The translations under genes were made by a program, and so were the position numbers. Shown in pieces: positions 36,389-47,785 of a stretch of 64,000 bases of DNA (position 1 is the first letter of the stretch; each line of letters begins with the position of its first letter). The notes beneath the pieces were generated by a model, which saw only the letters and a list, made by a program, of their open reading frames with translations, did not search any database and had not been told where the DNA came from. Source of the stretch: Mixophyes australis (Eukaryota > Chordata > Amphibia > Anura > Limnodynastidae); the NCBI GenBank assembly GCA_036250195.1, contig JAVHZZ010000009.1:100214771-100278770 (forward strand). The letters are read 5' to 3'.

Positions 36389-37974
36389 CGATTCATAATC
36401 CTATTTATGAATATGTGATTGATCACTAATTGATTGTGTGTGGTATTTTGGATATATAATTATATTTTCCTACATATTATATAGCAAACCATTATGTGGT
36501 CACAGAACCCATGTCCTCTGGTGTAAAACCCCTTTTCTGGTTGGTTCCTTAATGTCTCAGTAGGTGTCAAAAATCACTCCAGTACTAGGACATTGCTCAC
36601 CACATGAGGTTTCAGACGCTGTTCATTTCCCCTCTAAAGGAGATAATGTTATCTTGCAGTTCTTGGGACTTCAGAGCCACAGAATAAACAGAGACCAGTA
36701 TTTTGGCCTCACATTTTACACCTTGAGTTAGGTCATTAACCCTGTAAAAGAGCAGGATTTGATTCAAAGAAATTTGCATTACACCCTAGCTTACAGGAAG
36801 CACAAATTCTAAATGGATTCATTTGATATACAGTATTTGCAATGCAGTCCCTTGTGATTATGCTTCATTCACTACAGTTATATTATGGGCTAATATTTAA
36901 AACTGTAATTCCTCCTTTTTCAGTACAGTCACTAAGCCAAAATCCTCCTGTCACTATTGAGGGATTACAGCTCTGTCAGTACATGGTTAGGTCTGACAGC
37001 CCTGTACTCGCTACAGATGAGAGGGACCACTGCACTTCATGCACTGAACAGGACACTAAAGAAGCAACAAATAATCCAGCTGAACTATGAGGGACAGGCC
37101 AGGTAGCCACAAGACTGTGTAGTCCGTTATTCAGAGCAACCATGCTAAACCACATTTGATTCACAAATCTTTTTAACAATTTGTTATGTCTTTGGACCTA
37201 ATTATTATTTCTTAACTGGCCATTGCTAATTATTACTGTCCTATTATTCAAACATTGGGCAACAGGGTCTTTTAATCTCTTTGTAAATCATGAATGTGGT
37301 TTTTTTTGCAGCACTGAAAGACTGAAAGGCCATTATTAGAGCTGTATTTCCTTTGGGGATATGGGAATACTAGTGCTAAATAGCCACACCTCTCTTAGGG
37401 TGAAACAACACTGACAGAATACACAAAGGGAAAAGCAGCCCATACAGCAAGCTAGATAATGACCTTCCTGTCACCCTAGAGTGAGTTTCACTTCATACAG
37501 TATACTTACCTTATTTTAGTTTTTTTCTGTGAAAATGTCCACTCCAAAAAGCAATGTTCAATTTCAGGACCAACAGATCATGCCTTTGCTCTATTATCAT
37601 TGTTTTGGATTTATTGTAAAGAGTAAATATATTAGCTGATTGTATAGTAATTTTATATATGAGACATGCATGCAAAAGTTGAATTATTTACACTAACATT
37701 AAAGGGTAATTCTAACTTTTATTAATTATCTTCATTACTAAAATACTAATAATTTAATTTCATGGAATAATATAGCTAATGTTTAAATTTTAGAAGGTGC
37801 ACCTTTAATTAAGTGGTTCTAGTGGCTCCTTAGCTGAAATGGCTTCCCTTCGCTGTTAGGGAAAACCAATTGCTTCAACCAGTAAGCCTGAGTAGAACAT
37901 TATGATCATCCTAAAAAATGCTTAACGTCTGATGTCTTTACTTCCTTTAACCTCTTAACACTTATTTAACTAAT
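36389..37974. other. Unassigned
   Basis: AT-rich. The frames at 36842-37090 (+) and 36976-37179 (-) overlap and show no motif. Confidence 0.5.
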
Positions 37975-38560
37975 TTTAAATAATTAACACAACACATTTG
38001 TGTGGCAAAATTAAAGGAGTTTATTTTGAAGATATGGTGGTGGAGAAAATAGCAGTCAGTTTGACATCCGCCAGGCAACCAGGATGCCCCAGCATTAGCC
38101 ATGGGACATCCTCAGACGGGGGACAACCAAAACACACCCCCAGGCGCACATATCTACCTTAGTAGGGCACTACAGAACCCGCAACCCTTCTGGGCTAACA
38201 GAACGTAATCACAAACCAACCCACCTGAGCGGTACTTGGACCATAGCCGATGCCATCGAAAAGAGGCGGGTTAAGGGTGCCCACTACCGTAATCTGCTAA
38301 CCACTGGCCGACGAGTCCACTGTGTTTTCCGGCAACTCCGTCATCCTTGATTTCCACCAGCAACGCCAGACTTACCAGGACTGGAGTCATTAATATAGAA
38401 CAGCCTGCATCCCACGCAGGCACTAAGGTCATCCAACCAGGAAGGGTGGGTGGGCAACGTCAAGAACTCAAGAGGCTGCTTATCTCTCTGCCCATCTAAC
38501 TTATGAACTATGTCTGGCCTACCCTGTGACATCAGATAGGTGTATTCCTTAAACTATTGA
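37975..38560. repeat. Unclassified GC-richer repeat
   Basis: A sharply bounded GC-richer block in AT-rich DNA, starting TTGTGTGGCAAAATTAAAGG, GTTTATT and GGTGGTGGAG. Its start resembles 26505-26560. It may be part of an unrecognised retroelement; no coding motif was found in any frame. Confidence 0.35.
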
Positions 38561-39976
38561 CCTCAGAGTACTAACTACAGTTTAATGATCCAGTCTCAGA
38601 CTTTAATATCCTTCAAGCTTAATTCAGCCCTCAGTTCTTATTCTAGTTTCACTGACATTTTGCTTTTTATCAACCATTCATATTATTAATAATGCCTTTT
38701 TTTTTACATAATAATGAACTCACCTACTCTTGCTGCAGAATATGAGTGAGTTGTACCTTTTCTTGCCCTCTTTTTTTCATTTGCAAGACTTATGTACCTG
38801 TTTTGTAAAAGGGTTCTGAAGATGCAACTGCAACAACTACTTTGTTAATCAACTCCATATTACTGATAGGATTCATTATAAACAAACAAATGTCATGAAA
38901 AAAAGAGACTATTTTAACTTATTTGAACTTGCAGCTTTAGATCAGCTTTATATCTAACTGCCAAGACAAAATAGTGACACTTCATGCTATTATCATATTG
39001 TGTACAAGTAGGTTAATGTAACTTTAACTTTTTTACTACTATTATTAGCACTGTCAACCCACATGTCTACACTGGCATAAGTATATACACTTCTACACCT
39101 GACATTCATCTTGCACAAATACTTGTCTTGGGATACCTGACACAACATATACATGTAAGTATGCTTTTTTGTATATGCCTTTTTCTATTTTGTGTGCAAA
39201 TATGTCAAAATCTAGGTAAACCCCCTAGTGTATTTATGTTGCGTTTTAGAAGGTTTTGATTGTAGGAAACAGTGCTTATGTATTAAGCTCTACCTCTATT
39301 TTGTTTTATTAAGGTCTTTATATTTGTATTTGTTACCTCTTAAATCTATGATGTGTGTTTCTGTATGATATTTGTCCAGGATGGCCTGTTACATCTAAGG
39401 TGACTCTATGACAGGGGCAGGCTGGGCTTGGGGGCAGGGGGCATCTACCCTCTGGGATGATCCCATATTGGGCTATCCAGGCTAAAATTTGCCAGGCCTC
39501 CCCTGCTCTATGAACCATTGGATATAGCTCTTAACCATGCTGGTCTATATATATTGCCTGTATGTAAGTAATCATATCAGTTTTATTTAACTTCGTACTA
39601 CTTAAATGAAGGTAAAAATCTCAAGAGATATGTAAATTGTAACAACTGTGATTCCACTAATAAATACATAAATGTAAATCCATTACTAATCACTTGCATG
39701 TAAAAATTATATCATCTATGTACATGTGCCACATTAATAAATTCTGAGAAAATGTATTGTTGTACTAAACATAATTATGTTCCCATTTATCCAAAAAAAA
39801 GTTTGCAAAGCTTAGTGCAAAATTCATAATCATTGCAACTCCATTGGGCTGTAAGTAATATTTCTCTTCATATATGAAGTAAATCAATGCCATCCAAATT
39901 TAATGTGTTTTAAGGAAACATCATTTATATGACCAAAAGAATAATCAATAGCCGTGAGTTCTTATTTGATAGTAAC
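38561..39976. other. Unassigned
   Basis: The stretch 39411-39510 (CAGGGGCAGGCTGGGC, then CCAGGCCTCCCCTGCTC) resembles hAT-type MITE ends but is not resolved. The rest is AT-rich without features. Confidence 0.4.
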
Positions 39977-39979
39977 TGA

Positions 39980-40310
39980 GGGCCTGATTCATTAAGGATC
40001 TTAAATGAAGAGGTATCTTATTTCAGTCTCCTGGACAAAACCATGTTACAATGCAAGGGGTGCAAACTAGTTTTCTGTTTTGCACATAAGCTAAATACGG
40101 ACTGGTTTTTTCATGTAGCACACAAATACTTGATAGCTTATTTGTACACTGAAATTTAAAGTTATTTGTGTGCTACATGAAAAAACAGTCAGTATTCAAC
40201 TTATGTGCAAAACAGAATACTAGTTTGCACCCCTTGCATTGTAACATGGTTTTGTCCAGGAGACTGAAATAAGATAACTCTTCATTTAAGATCCTTAATG
40301 AATCAGGTCC
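39980..40310. mobile_element. 331-bp foldback MITE with TGA target duplication
   Basis: The two arms, about 150 bp each, are nearly perfect inverse complements. The ends are GGGCCTGATTCATTAAGGAT and ATCCTTAATGAATCAGGTCC, with TGA on both sides (39977-39979 and 40311-40313). Both arms contain ACCATGTTACAATGCAAGGG or its inverse. The ends resemble those of 3236-3713 and 22325-22729 (GGRCCT-ATT), and the 3-bp duplication supports a Harbinger-like origin. A half-element of related type is at 49629-49690. Confidence 0.85.
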
Positions 40311-40555
40311 TGAGTTCTACAGTGATTCTACGACAGAGCAGCCCTAAAGCTGCACCATTATATTTCCTCATACATACTGAAAACATCTCTAGTCCTTTAA
40401 TAAATAATAAGTAAAATAATGTAATAATACCAGAAAGGAGGGTGGGGGTGTAAAAAAACAATTGCATCCTGAAAAAATTGATGCCAAAGTGCGTGCTCTG
40501 ATCAAAATAACTGAATGACCTAACTGGAGTTTTGATGAGGTGTATGTGTATTTTT

Positions 40556-40557
<2 letters not shown>

Positions 40558-40599
<42 letters not shown>
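40558..40599. repeat. (TA)n microsatellite
   Basis: Pure TA run immediately left of the perfect hairpin at 40607. Confidence 0.95.
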
Positions 40600-40605
<6 letters not shown>

Positions 40606-40606
40606 C

Positions 40607-40662
40607 AAACAGACAGGGGCACTTCCATGGTGTATTATCCAAGGAAGTGCCCCTGTCTGTTT
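40607..40662. repeat. Perfect 20-bp stem, 16-nt loop
   Basis: AAACAGACAGGGGCAC plus 4 more bases (40607-40626) is perfectly inverse-complementary to 40643-40662. No mismatch in 20 bp is unusual among the decayed repeats nearby. Confidence 0.9.
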
Positions 40663-40862
40663 AATGTTATAGGAGTTGTTGCTGTTCCCCCATGGAGATT
40701 GGGTATTAGAAGGAAAGGACGCGCAGAATTTACTCTGCTGGTGTTTGAAGCATTGTGGAATAAAAGACTGATCACGAATTAGCACGTTATAGACTGAATT
40801 AATAATTGAACTGTGCGCACCGATTGTTCTATTTCTTGCTATATATATATCTAATATATATA

Positions 40863-41493
40863 TGCCTAGCGGTGTGTGTTAGTGTGTGTGTGGAAAAAAC
40901 TATTTTCTCATAAAGGGCTCATCCAATTGACCTGAAATTTGGTATACTGACATTATTTGACAAAAAAATTATAATAGTGAAGTCAGTTAACTTCCATCAT
41001 CCCCCCTTCCCCCGTGGGAGGGGTAGTAAAGGCTAAATTTACCAGTTGAGGGCTCAAACTCTTGACCGTGTGGGTATTTATTTACCAGAGCCTGTGTTTG
41101 GTCATGGACAATTGTATGTTGCATTTTCACGAGTACGGAGAAGCAGTGATGTGAAAGTGCAGGTTATGAATACTGCCCTTCAAGGAAGACTGATTGAGCA
41201 CAGCGATAAGGTGTTAAGCAGAAACGTTGTGTATCGAGAGGTTTTAGTACAGTAAGACGATGGAGATTAAGGATGTGGCGATGAAGATGAAGGATGAGGT
41301 GATGGAGAAGAATGATGAGGTGGTGACATGTGGACAAAACCACGTTAAAAAAGGACGCTTACGTTGGGAAGTAACGCTCTTCCCCTGAGGAGGCCTGGCC
41401 TGGCCTAGCCCCAAATGCATGACAAGAACCTTTTTAACACCTTAAGTAGCTTGATTTGACTAGAATGCATGAGTATCATGCACGGGTTAACTT
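40863..41493 (+). mobile_element. Helitron, internally deleted (copy 2)
   Basis: The 5' end GCCTAGCGGTGTGTG, then GGAAAAAACTATTTTCTCA, and the 3' part from the helicase stop to the terminal hairpin (41466-41482) match copy 1 at 7358-8127. Copy 2 keeps more of the 5' non-coding part (to about 41045) but less of the helicase, joining near 41046. It lies between (TA)n runs (about 40841-40862 and 41495-41514). Rep and most of the helicase are missing. Confidence 0.85.
41046..41255 (+). pseudogene. Helitron helicase extreme C-terminus
   Basis: The frame reads QTLDRVGIYLPEPVFGHG, then QLYVAFSRVRRSSDVKVQ, and ends at a stop after EVLVQ. These are the last helicase motifs (V and VI) and the natural C-terminus. 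It keeps the 7 bp missing from the copy at 7695-8069, so this end is the ancestral form. The N-terminal side is cut by the internal deletion, and the ATG at 41046 is not a natural start. Confidence 0.9.
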
Positions 41494-41494
41494 G

Positions 41495-41588
41495 TATATA
41501 TATATATATATATATGTGTACATTACCCTGTTGCCTTACTCGGTACTGTACTTGTATGGATGGTACAATATATAGATTTCACCTTGAA

Positions 41589-41640
<52 letters not shown>

Positions 41641-42143
41641 GAAAGTCAAACAAGGATACGGCGCACAATGGTGTGTTACTAGGAATTTATCCCAGGTTCA
41701 GTGGGGAAATAATAGTATAGTCAATGGATCAAAGTTCCACGTTTGCTGGACGGTCTTATAGGACCAAGGGGATACTAGCTACACCTACAGATAAGCTTAA
41801 AAGGTTTTCTATCTGGTACGCATAATATATTGGCATGGTGTTGGCGTTCGAGTGCTTTTCATCTTTTTTCCTACTGATTCACCCATATTATCTGAGTGTA
41901 TATACTCACTTGGTGACTAAAATTCTGGCTTGTGGTACACCTTTCTGTATTATCATATACAGTATTATACTATGTGGTGCCCCCTCCCACTTGTTTTGTT
42001 GTAGATTTATTCCAGTCCACCATCTGGCCGTGTGGGAATTTGGCAGCCGCCTAAACATAGGATATCCATTTGTCTAAAGGACAATATTAGAACTTTTTCT
42101 TATCTCTTCAGAGTTACACGCTGTACTATCTATTGTTTTTGCT

Positions 42144-42182
<39 letters not shown>

Positions 42183-42184
42183 AA

Positions 42185-42228
<44 letters not shown>

Positions 42229-42230
42229 AA

Positions 42231-42272
<42 letters not shown>
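41495..42272. repeat. Cluster of (TA)n tracts
   Basis: TA runs occur at about 41495-41514, 41590-41629 and 42147-42272. The last is split twice by the same GTATAAATGTA spacer, giving a TA-block/spacer tandem. The sequence between 41640 and 42120 is not AT-repeat and is unassigned. Confidence 0.8.
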
Positions 42273-42278
<6 letters not shown>

Positions 42279-43319
42279 TAATTTCTGTAGTGGTGTCTCT
42301 ATGCAATTTGAGACAGGTCTTATTGCCACTAAATCTATAGCACTGATCTATGCAATTTTATTGATTATCTGATCTTATCACCACTTCAGTATCTGCCTTT
42401 CAAATGGTGATGGATGTTCAATGCTCAGTGTATTCTCACTGTCTAATCTGGGTAATCGTTGCTGTGTGAGTAATTTATCTACTTGTTATTTTAAAGATGT
42501 TTGTAATTAGGCACTTAATTTATGGAAAGCCTCTATTCCTTAGTCTACTCCTTTCCTAAATTGTTGCTGGAAATTTGAAAGACCATGTAAGTGGGAGGAT
42601 CTGGAGGCAGTGGTCAGTACAGGAGTGCTTTGACAGGTGGAACTGCAGCTTGTTTTAATTGTAGCTGTGGATTTTACATGCTAGGATCATTTATACGATT
42701 CTGTAATTTTGTCACTTGTACTGCATTACTTTTATTATAAGACTATATTACACCTAAGAGTGACTGAATCTATTGTATTGTTAGCATTGTAATCTATTTG
42801 CAGTTTTTTATGGTTATAACAATAAGAAATATTTTACATACTCTGACATAGCTGTTTTGTCATGTGAAATCATAATGGACTATGTTACCACTTGAGCACT
42901 TTTATTGTATTCAATTTAAATAAAAATGAGCATTTTTAATTTGTGACTTCATATTCCTTTACTATTTGATTTTCACAAACTATATTATGGATGATCTCAT
43001 TAAATGGCTGTATTAAACTTCTTTTTTACATTATAATTAGAAATTGTGCTCATTCTCTGCAATGCAATTTATCCAGAGCCAGAGAAGTGTCTTAATAAAT
43101 GAATGGATTCTTATCTTAAGCACAATTTGAAATGCTCATGATAAATAGTGCATGTGTGGGTTACTATACAATACTGATGTCTAGAATAGATTGTGCAAAC
43201 CTAAATGAGTCAGAAATAAATAAATTGATTTAACAATTGAATATATAGAAAAGAAATGATTTGAAAAAAAGTCATAAAATAGAATATATAAATAAATAGA
43301 TTATTTTAAAAAGTGATGG
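42273..43319. other. Unassigned AT-rich stretch
   Basis: No open frame, repeat or inverted pair worth calling. Confidence 0.5.
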
Positions 43320-43686
43320 TGGGAGCGTGGCTTGAACACCATCTTGAAAGTTGCATTTATAGGGAGCTCCGTGTACCAGGACTCTAATTGAACGATTTAA
43401 CAGGTTCCCAAATACTGACTGTGTTTTATGTCACGATTCACCATCTGGTGATTAGTGCTTCTTATTCCCGAACCACACCAGCCAGGATGATTACAGGTTG
43501 TTTCTTCCACTGAGTTGTCCACCCATACCTATGTTGTTCTACTGCAGGTCTGCTCCTGCTCAGCTCTCCAGATCTGATTTCATGGTTTGATACGAGTATA
43601 CTTTGGTTTACCCCACTAACTCTCTACTCTCCATTCACTGGGTCATTCTATATTTTGTTACTACACCTTCACTCACTGATGGCATT

Positions 43687-44420
43687 ATGGCTCCCATAAG
43701 AGTAAAATTGAACAAATCTGCCTCTGCAGTCCAGTTCTTTAAACCGCAGACCTCATCATCATCCATTGGATTTTCTAAGAGTAAGGATTCCCGAGACAAC
43801 GTTAGCTTCGATCATCAACAACCCTCAATGCCCATCTCTCTACTTGACCTCCTATCACAATCTGACCCTGACAGTTCTCTCACTATCAAGACCATGCAGA
43901 TAATGCTTGCATCCTTCAAATCTGAACTGGTTTCAGACATGAAGTCCTCCATTTGATAAATCAATGTGGAGGTAACAGCTCTTGGGGATACAAACTTGCA
44001 TATGGAATTTAAGATGGAAGAACTTTTTGCCTCACACAACAATCTGATTACATCGCTCAAATGTCTAGAGCACCAAGTTCTCTCTGTGACTGATAAGATC
44101 ACAGTCATGGAAGACCTTTCCAGACAGAATTAAGTCAAGATTCGTGGTATCCCAGAATCTGTACCAGCTGCTGAGCTGTTCGCATTCACAATGGAACTAT
44201 TTCATAAATTGCTCCCAGCAGTGTCTGACCACAAGTTACTCATTGACCACTTATACCGGCTTCCCAAGCCAAGATCTGGCCCTGAAGTGGCACCTTGGGA
44301 TTCTCTGCAGATAACATTTATTCCATATCAAAGACAACATCTTGAGAGAGCGGCCAGATCATCAGAATCTGCTGAATTTCTTTGTTATCATTCAACGAAA
44401 TAACTCCATTCATATTAACG
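43687..44420 (+). pseudogene. L1-type ORF1 remnant
   Basis: ORF1 of L1 elements is a coiled-coil RNA-binding protein. The frame starts MAPIRVKLNKSASAVQFFKP. It has in-frame stops after KSSI (43954) and after LSRQN, then reads VKIRGIPESVPAAELF and FHKLLPAVSDHKLLIDHLYRL. This matches the L1 ORF1 RNA-recognition-like domain (the LE..RRNN..IRGIPE type signature, followed by the IDRAHRL-like segment). The middle part (EFKMEELFASHNNLITSLK) is compatible with the coiled coil. At about 44330 the frame shifts; INAAVEESVHLLQSWDIQV continues in another frame. Not functional. Confidence 0.75.
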
Positions 44421-44929
44421 CCGCAGTGGAGGAAAGTGTTCATCTTTTGCAATCTTGGGATATCCAGGTCTCCGTTACTGACCCAACCCCCTGGACATAT
44501 ATCCGTAAAGAGTGGTAGAGAATCCCTGGAGATTGACCCACTAGCTTCTAATGCTTTGGTACCTTTTTTCATACTACTAAAATCTCCTTGCCTCTTTGAG
44601 TCCTTGCTATGTTTGCTTTCACCCAGCATCCCAGTGAGTGAAATCCCAGAGGCCCGCAATCTTTTTTTACTTACCAATAGTCCTGACGATATGTCCGTTT
44701 TTACCTTTTGGTGCATGTCTTAAAAGGGCAAAATTGCCACTGCAAAATGAGTTGGAAACCAAACTTATTCCTCTGGAAGCTCTTAATAAGAATAACCCCT
44801 TTACAAACTTTAAAGCTGAAATTGGCTATTTAAAGAGTCAACTATAGCAGCTGTTGATCTCAAAAGACTTAAATAGAAATTTTATATGGCGGGTAACAGG
44901 CCTGGCAGGCTGTTGCTTTGAAAGATGAG

Positions 44930-45466
44930 AGGCCAACGAGCCCAAGCCTGGAATAAACACATTGTGGCTGATAAGGGCAAGAAGGTCTCTAATCCTCGTG
45001 ACATTGCAAATGTGTTCACAGGTTATTACTCTAATTTATATAGTATCAAGAGCTGTGGGTCTACCCTTCAACGGAAGACGAGTGACATATAGGGCTTTTT
45101 GCAAGATTTGCATCTGCCCATCTTGGACCCAGCCACTCACACAGCTCTTACTGACCCATGGACTCAGTTAAAGATTTTGAATGTTATTAAGGCTCTCCCC
45201 AAGGATAAGGCACCGGGGCGGACAGGTACATCAATAATTTCTACACTACTTTTCAAGCAGAGCTAGTAGTAACCCTCAAAAACTTATACAATGTGGGTAC
45301 CAAGAGGGGGAGCTTTCCGATGGAGATACTAGAGTCACTTATTGTCACTATATTCAAAGACTACATTTTGTTAGAACTATAGGACTATTGCTCTACTTAA
45401 CTCTGACTATGCTAAGTTTATTGCAAATAGGTTAAATCCTATTATGCCCAAACTGGTGGTAGTCAT
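44930..45466 (+). pseudogene. L1-type ORF2 fragment before RT core
   Basis: Read with frame corrections, this shows SNPRDIANVFTGYYSNLYS, then FLQDLHLPILDP, KALPKDKAPGRTG, NYRTIALLNSDYAKFIANRL and NPIMPKL. These match the conserved segments of L1 ORF2 at the start of the reverse transcriptase (I..P.DI...F..YY..LY; LP..KAPGPDG; NYRPISLLN.D.K....RL). There are stops after TSDI and after LLFKQS, and a frameshift near 45360. The catalytic YADD part is missing. Confidence 0.75.
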
Positions 45467-45671
45467 TTTTATGAATGGAATAATTTCAACAATAGTTATA
45501 CAGACCTAAAAATGCGATTACTATAAGGGTGACGTGGAGGAAATACAGACATATCATAAAACAGACAGACAATGTGTCCGAAATGCCTGATCCATGTCTA
45601 ATATAAATTGTGACTGTAGAAAGCGCCGCCAGTGAGATTCTTATCACTTAAAATAGCCACATTGAGATTGC

Positions 45672-45858
45672 TGGTTTTAAGGCAGCAATACCACAACCCG
45701 CTGCCTGTATAATGTAATCTAACGGTTAGGTTTTGGGTTAGGGTTAGGATTAGGATTAGGGTTAGGGTTATGGTTACAATTAGGGTTAGGTTTAGGATTA
45801 AGATTAAAGGTTCCACATTATACAGATGGCAGGTCTGCCCATTGCCGCCTTAAAACCG
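45672..45858. mobile_element. Palindromic MITE with TTAGGG-like centre
   Basis: The arms GGTTTTAAGGCAGCAAT (from 45673) and ATTGCCGCCTTAAAACC (to 45857) are inverse complements, as are TGTATAATGT and ACATTATACA further in. Between them, 45721-45808, is a degenerate array of GGGTTA, GGATTA and GGTTTA hexamers. The telomere-like tract therefore belongs to a small palindromic element rather than a chromosome end. Confidence 0.7.
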
Positions 45859-45867
45859 TCAACCTCA

Positions 45868-46481
45868 CTACTTTACAAATATTGGCATATCCTGGATTTA
45901 GATGATAAATTGAAAAGGATTCTTAAATACAAGCCAAAAATCATATACAGAAGGGCCAGAATCTAAAGCTTTATACCTTTACCTACAAACAAAGAGAATA
46001 CTCAGACAACAAAAGGATTCCACTTATGCCTCAATTGAAAAGCCTGCAAAAATAATGATCAAACATCTACTAAATCAGTTAACAACTTCAAGTGAAACTT
46101 AAATGGAAGGAAATTTTAGGTTAAACACATAATTAAACACATAATTAACTTCAAAACTGAAGACACACTCTATCTGTTGGAATGCCCATGTGGCCTCCAA
46201 TATGTCCAAAATGACACTAAAAGTCAGAATTTTTGAACATATATAACATAAGGAAAGGATTAAAAACTCATAGTCTTTCAAACTACTTTGCCCTCATCCA
46301 TTACTGCAACTCAAAAGGTTTACAATTTATGGGCATACAACATGCAAACTCCATTCTTGAGAGGGGGAAATTATATAGAGGGTATATCACGAATGACGGC
46401 AAGATGGATATACAATATGGAAACTTTAATCCCACACCACTCAATATAGACTTTGACCTTAGCTCATTTCTTTCTAATTAG
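45868..46481 (+). pseudogene. Penelope-like RT end plus GIY-YIG endonuclease
   Basis: The translation begins YWHILDLDDKLKRILKYKPK and IIYRRARI before a stop, matching the HWxIL..D.L....P....RR segment at the end of Penelope-like RTs. Further on, DTLYLLECPCGLQYV gives the Cys-rich start of the GIY-YIG domain. After a frameshift near 46225 the frame 46233-46481 reads IYNIRKGLKTHSLSNYFALI and FMGIQHANSILERGKLY, matching the EH..I......S....HF and (M)GIE segments of the endonuclease. It ends with FDLSSFLSN and a stop, the natural C-terminus. Frameshifts and stops mark it as dead. Confidence 0.8.
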
Positions 46482-46787
46482 TGCTCTCTCTTCGTTATCA
46501 TTTGGCACCGACTTGCACATGATATTTTTCACTTTTTTTATTTTTATAATTGATATTTATATTAATTGTATTTTTATTGTTCATTAATGTATTTCTACTT
46601 TTCTATTTTTATTTATATTTACTTTTATTCTCATTTCTAATTTTATTTTAAAAATTATTTTTTTCAATTAACAATTTTATTCATTACTATATCCCAGTTT
46701 TCAATGAATTTAATAAAAAAAGACTGATTTATCCAATCAGGAAGAGAGATATACTATTTAATAGCCTTTTCACTACATGATTTTATC

Positions 46788-46822
46788 CCTGACAAAGTCT
46801 GAAAGGACAAAACACGTTGGAG
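46788..46822 (+). other. Hammerhead-like box, degenerate
   Basis: CCTGACAAAGTCTGAAAGGA followed by CAAAACACGTTGGAG. Compared with CTGATGA-stem-GAAAC, the first box is CTGACAA and the second AAAAC, while the short GTC/GAC stem remains. It sits downstream of the Penelope-like coding end, where such ribozymes are expected. Confidence 0.45.
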
Positions 46823-47639
46823 CTTTGTGACATACTGACAACTTTCTGATCCAAATCGATTGCCATAGTTGTGCAACTCAGAGACATTTCCGCGTAACAC
46901 ATGGCTGTCTGTATCAAAAATAGGCGCATCAGGTATCACTGCAATATTAAGAACAGACTTTATTGAACCCCAGCAACCACCATCAGTCTTAGGATGTGAG
47001 TCTAGGGACATATTTGGGTAAAATTTTTCCGGTTCCTGTAGGTTGCACTGCAGTCCTTTACTGCTCCGAACACTTCCTATTTCAATATCAGAGCTGTAAA
47101 CAATTCCCATACATGTAATTCAAATGCATTGCCATTGCTTTTATCCCTCTTGCTTGCATTTTTTCCTTTCTTTAATTGGGTTTAAGTCTTTTTCCTATAT
47201 GATTCAGTAATTATTATTTATACACTCATTTTACACTATTTTTATATTCTTTCTATATTTTTCAGAAATTATTATTTTTTATTTTTATTTTTATTTTTAG
47301 ATTTATCTTTATTTTACTTTTACCATTATTATTATTATTATTGTTATTAATGTTATTATATTTTTATTTTCATTTTTTTTCCTTTCTTTTTATTTTCTTT
47401 TTATTTGTGTGTGACATTTAGTGGCAATTACTATATACAGGTTTTTATCATTTATTATTATGCTCTTTTTTTTACTCTATTATTATGATATTATAATAGC
47501 AGCAGTACTGTGAGAGCACTCTACATCTTCTTTTATAACAGAAATGTGTATATTTACATCCCTATAAATGAGGCCCTAAATTGTTAAATCTGTCTCATAA
47601 ATATTTTCCATTATTTATTTTCCTTATTGTTACTATCAT

Positions 47640-47785
47640 TATCATCATCAACATTTATTTATATAGTGCCAGCGATTTCTGTAGTGCTTTACAATTGGGA
47701 ACAAACACAATAATAAAACAATGCTGGGTAATACACACAGACAGAAAGGTAAGAGGATCTTTTTGCAAGCTTACAATCCATTATT
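47640..47785 (-). mobile_element. L2/SINE-type 3' tail
   Basis: The minus strand reads GGATTGTAAGCTTGC, later CCCAATTGTAAAGCACTACA and CGCTGGCACTATATAAATAA, then (GAT)n-like ATGATGATAATGATA. This is the same tail architecture as the V-SINE copies and the L2 fragment at 58324-58800, but a separate subfamily. Confidence 0.65.

Larger units (their letters stand above)
43320..45470 (+). mobile_element. L1-type LINE, decayed and internally deleted
   Basis: The order is a 5' untranslated-looking part (43320-43686), ORF1 remnant (43687 to about 44420), its 3' remnant to about 44520, then ORF2 reverse-transcriptase-proximal sequence (about 44930-45466). The endonuclease domain that should lie between ORF1 and the RT is absent or unrecognisable, since only about 400 bp separate them. 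The element stops before the YADD box. L1 copies are usually cut at the 5' end; this one keeps the 5' side and loses the 3' side. Confidence 0.75.
45868..47110 (+). mobile_element. Penelope-like element, C-terminal half and 3' region
   Basis: The order is the end of the RT, the GIY-YIG region, a T-rich spacer, then a hammerhead-like box (46788-46822) and about 290 bp of downstream sequence. The downstream part shares TTTTCCGGTTCCT (about 47023-47036) with the copy at 56333-57032. The right boundary is uncertain. The minus-strand 118-codon frame at 46754-47110 is antisense to this and not a gene. Confidence 0.75.

Noticed and set aside
36181..36426. Paired sense and antisense ORFs of about 80 codons
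   Set aside because: They mirror each other because they lie in the hairpin of the hAT MITE.
42126..42372. Ile/Tyr-repeat ORFs on both strands
   Set aside because: They are translations of (TA)n.
45721..45808. Interstitial telomere or chromosome-fusion site
   Set aside because: The array is short and degenerate and lies between inverted arms, so an element core explains it better.
46754..47110. 118-codon minus-strand gene
   Set aside because: It is antisense to the Penelope-like 3' region and shows no known motif.
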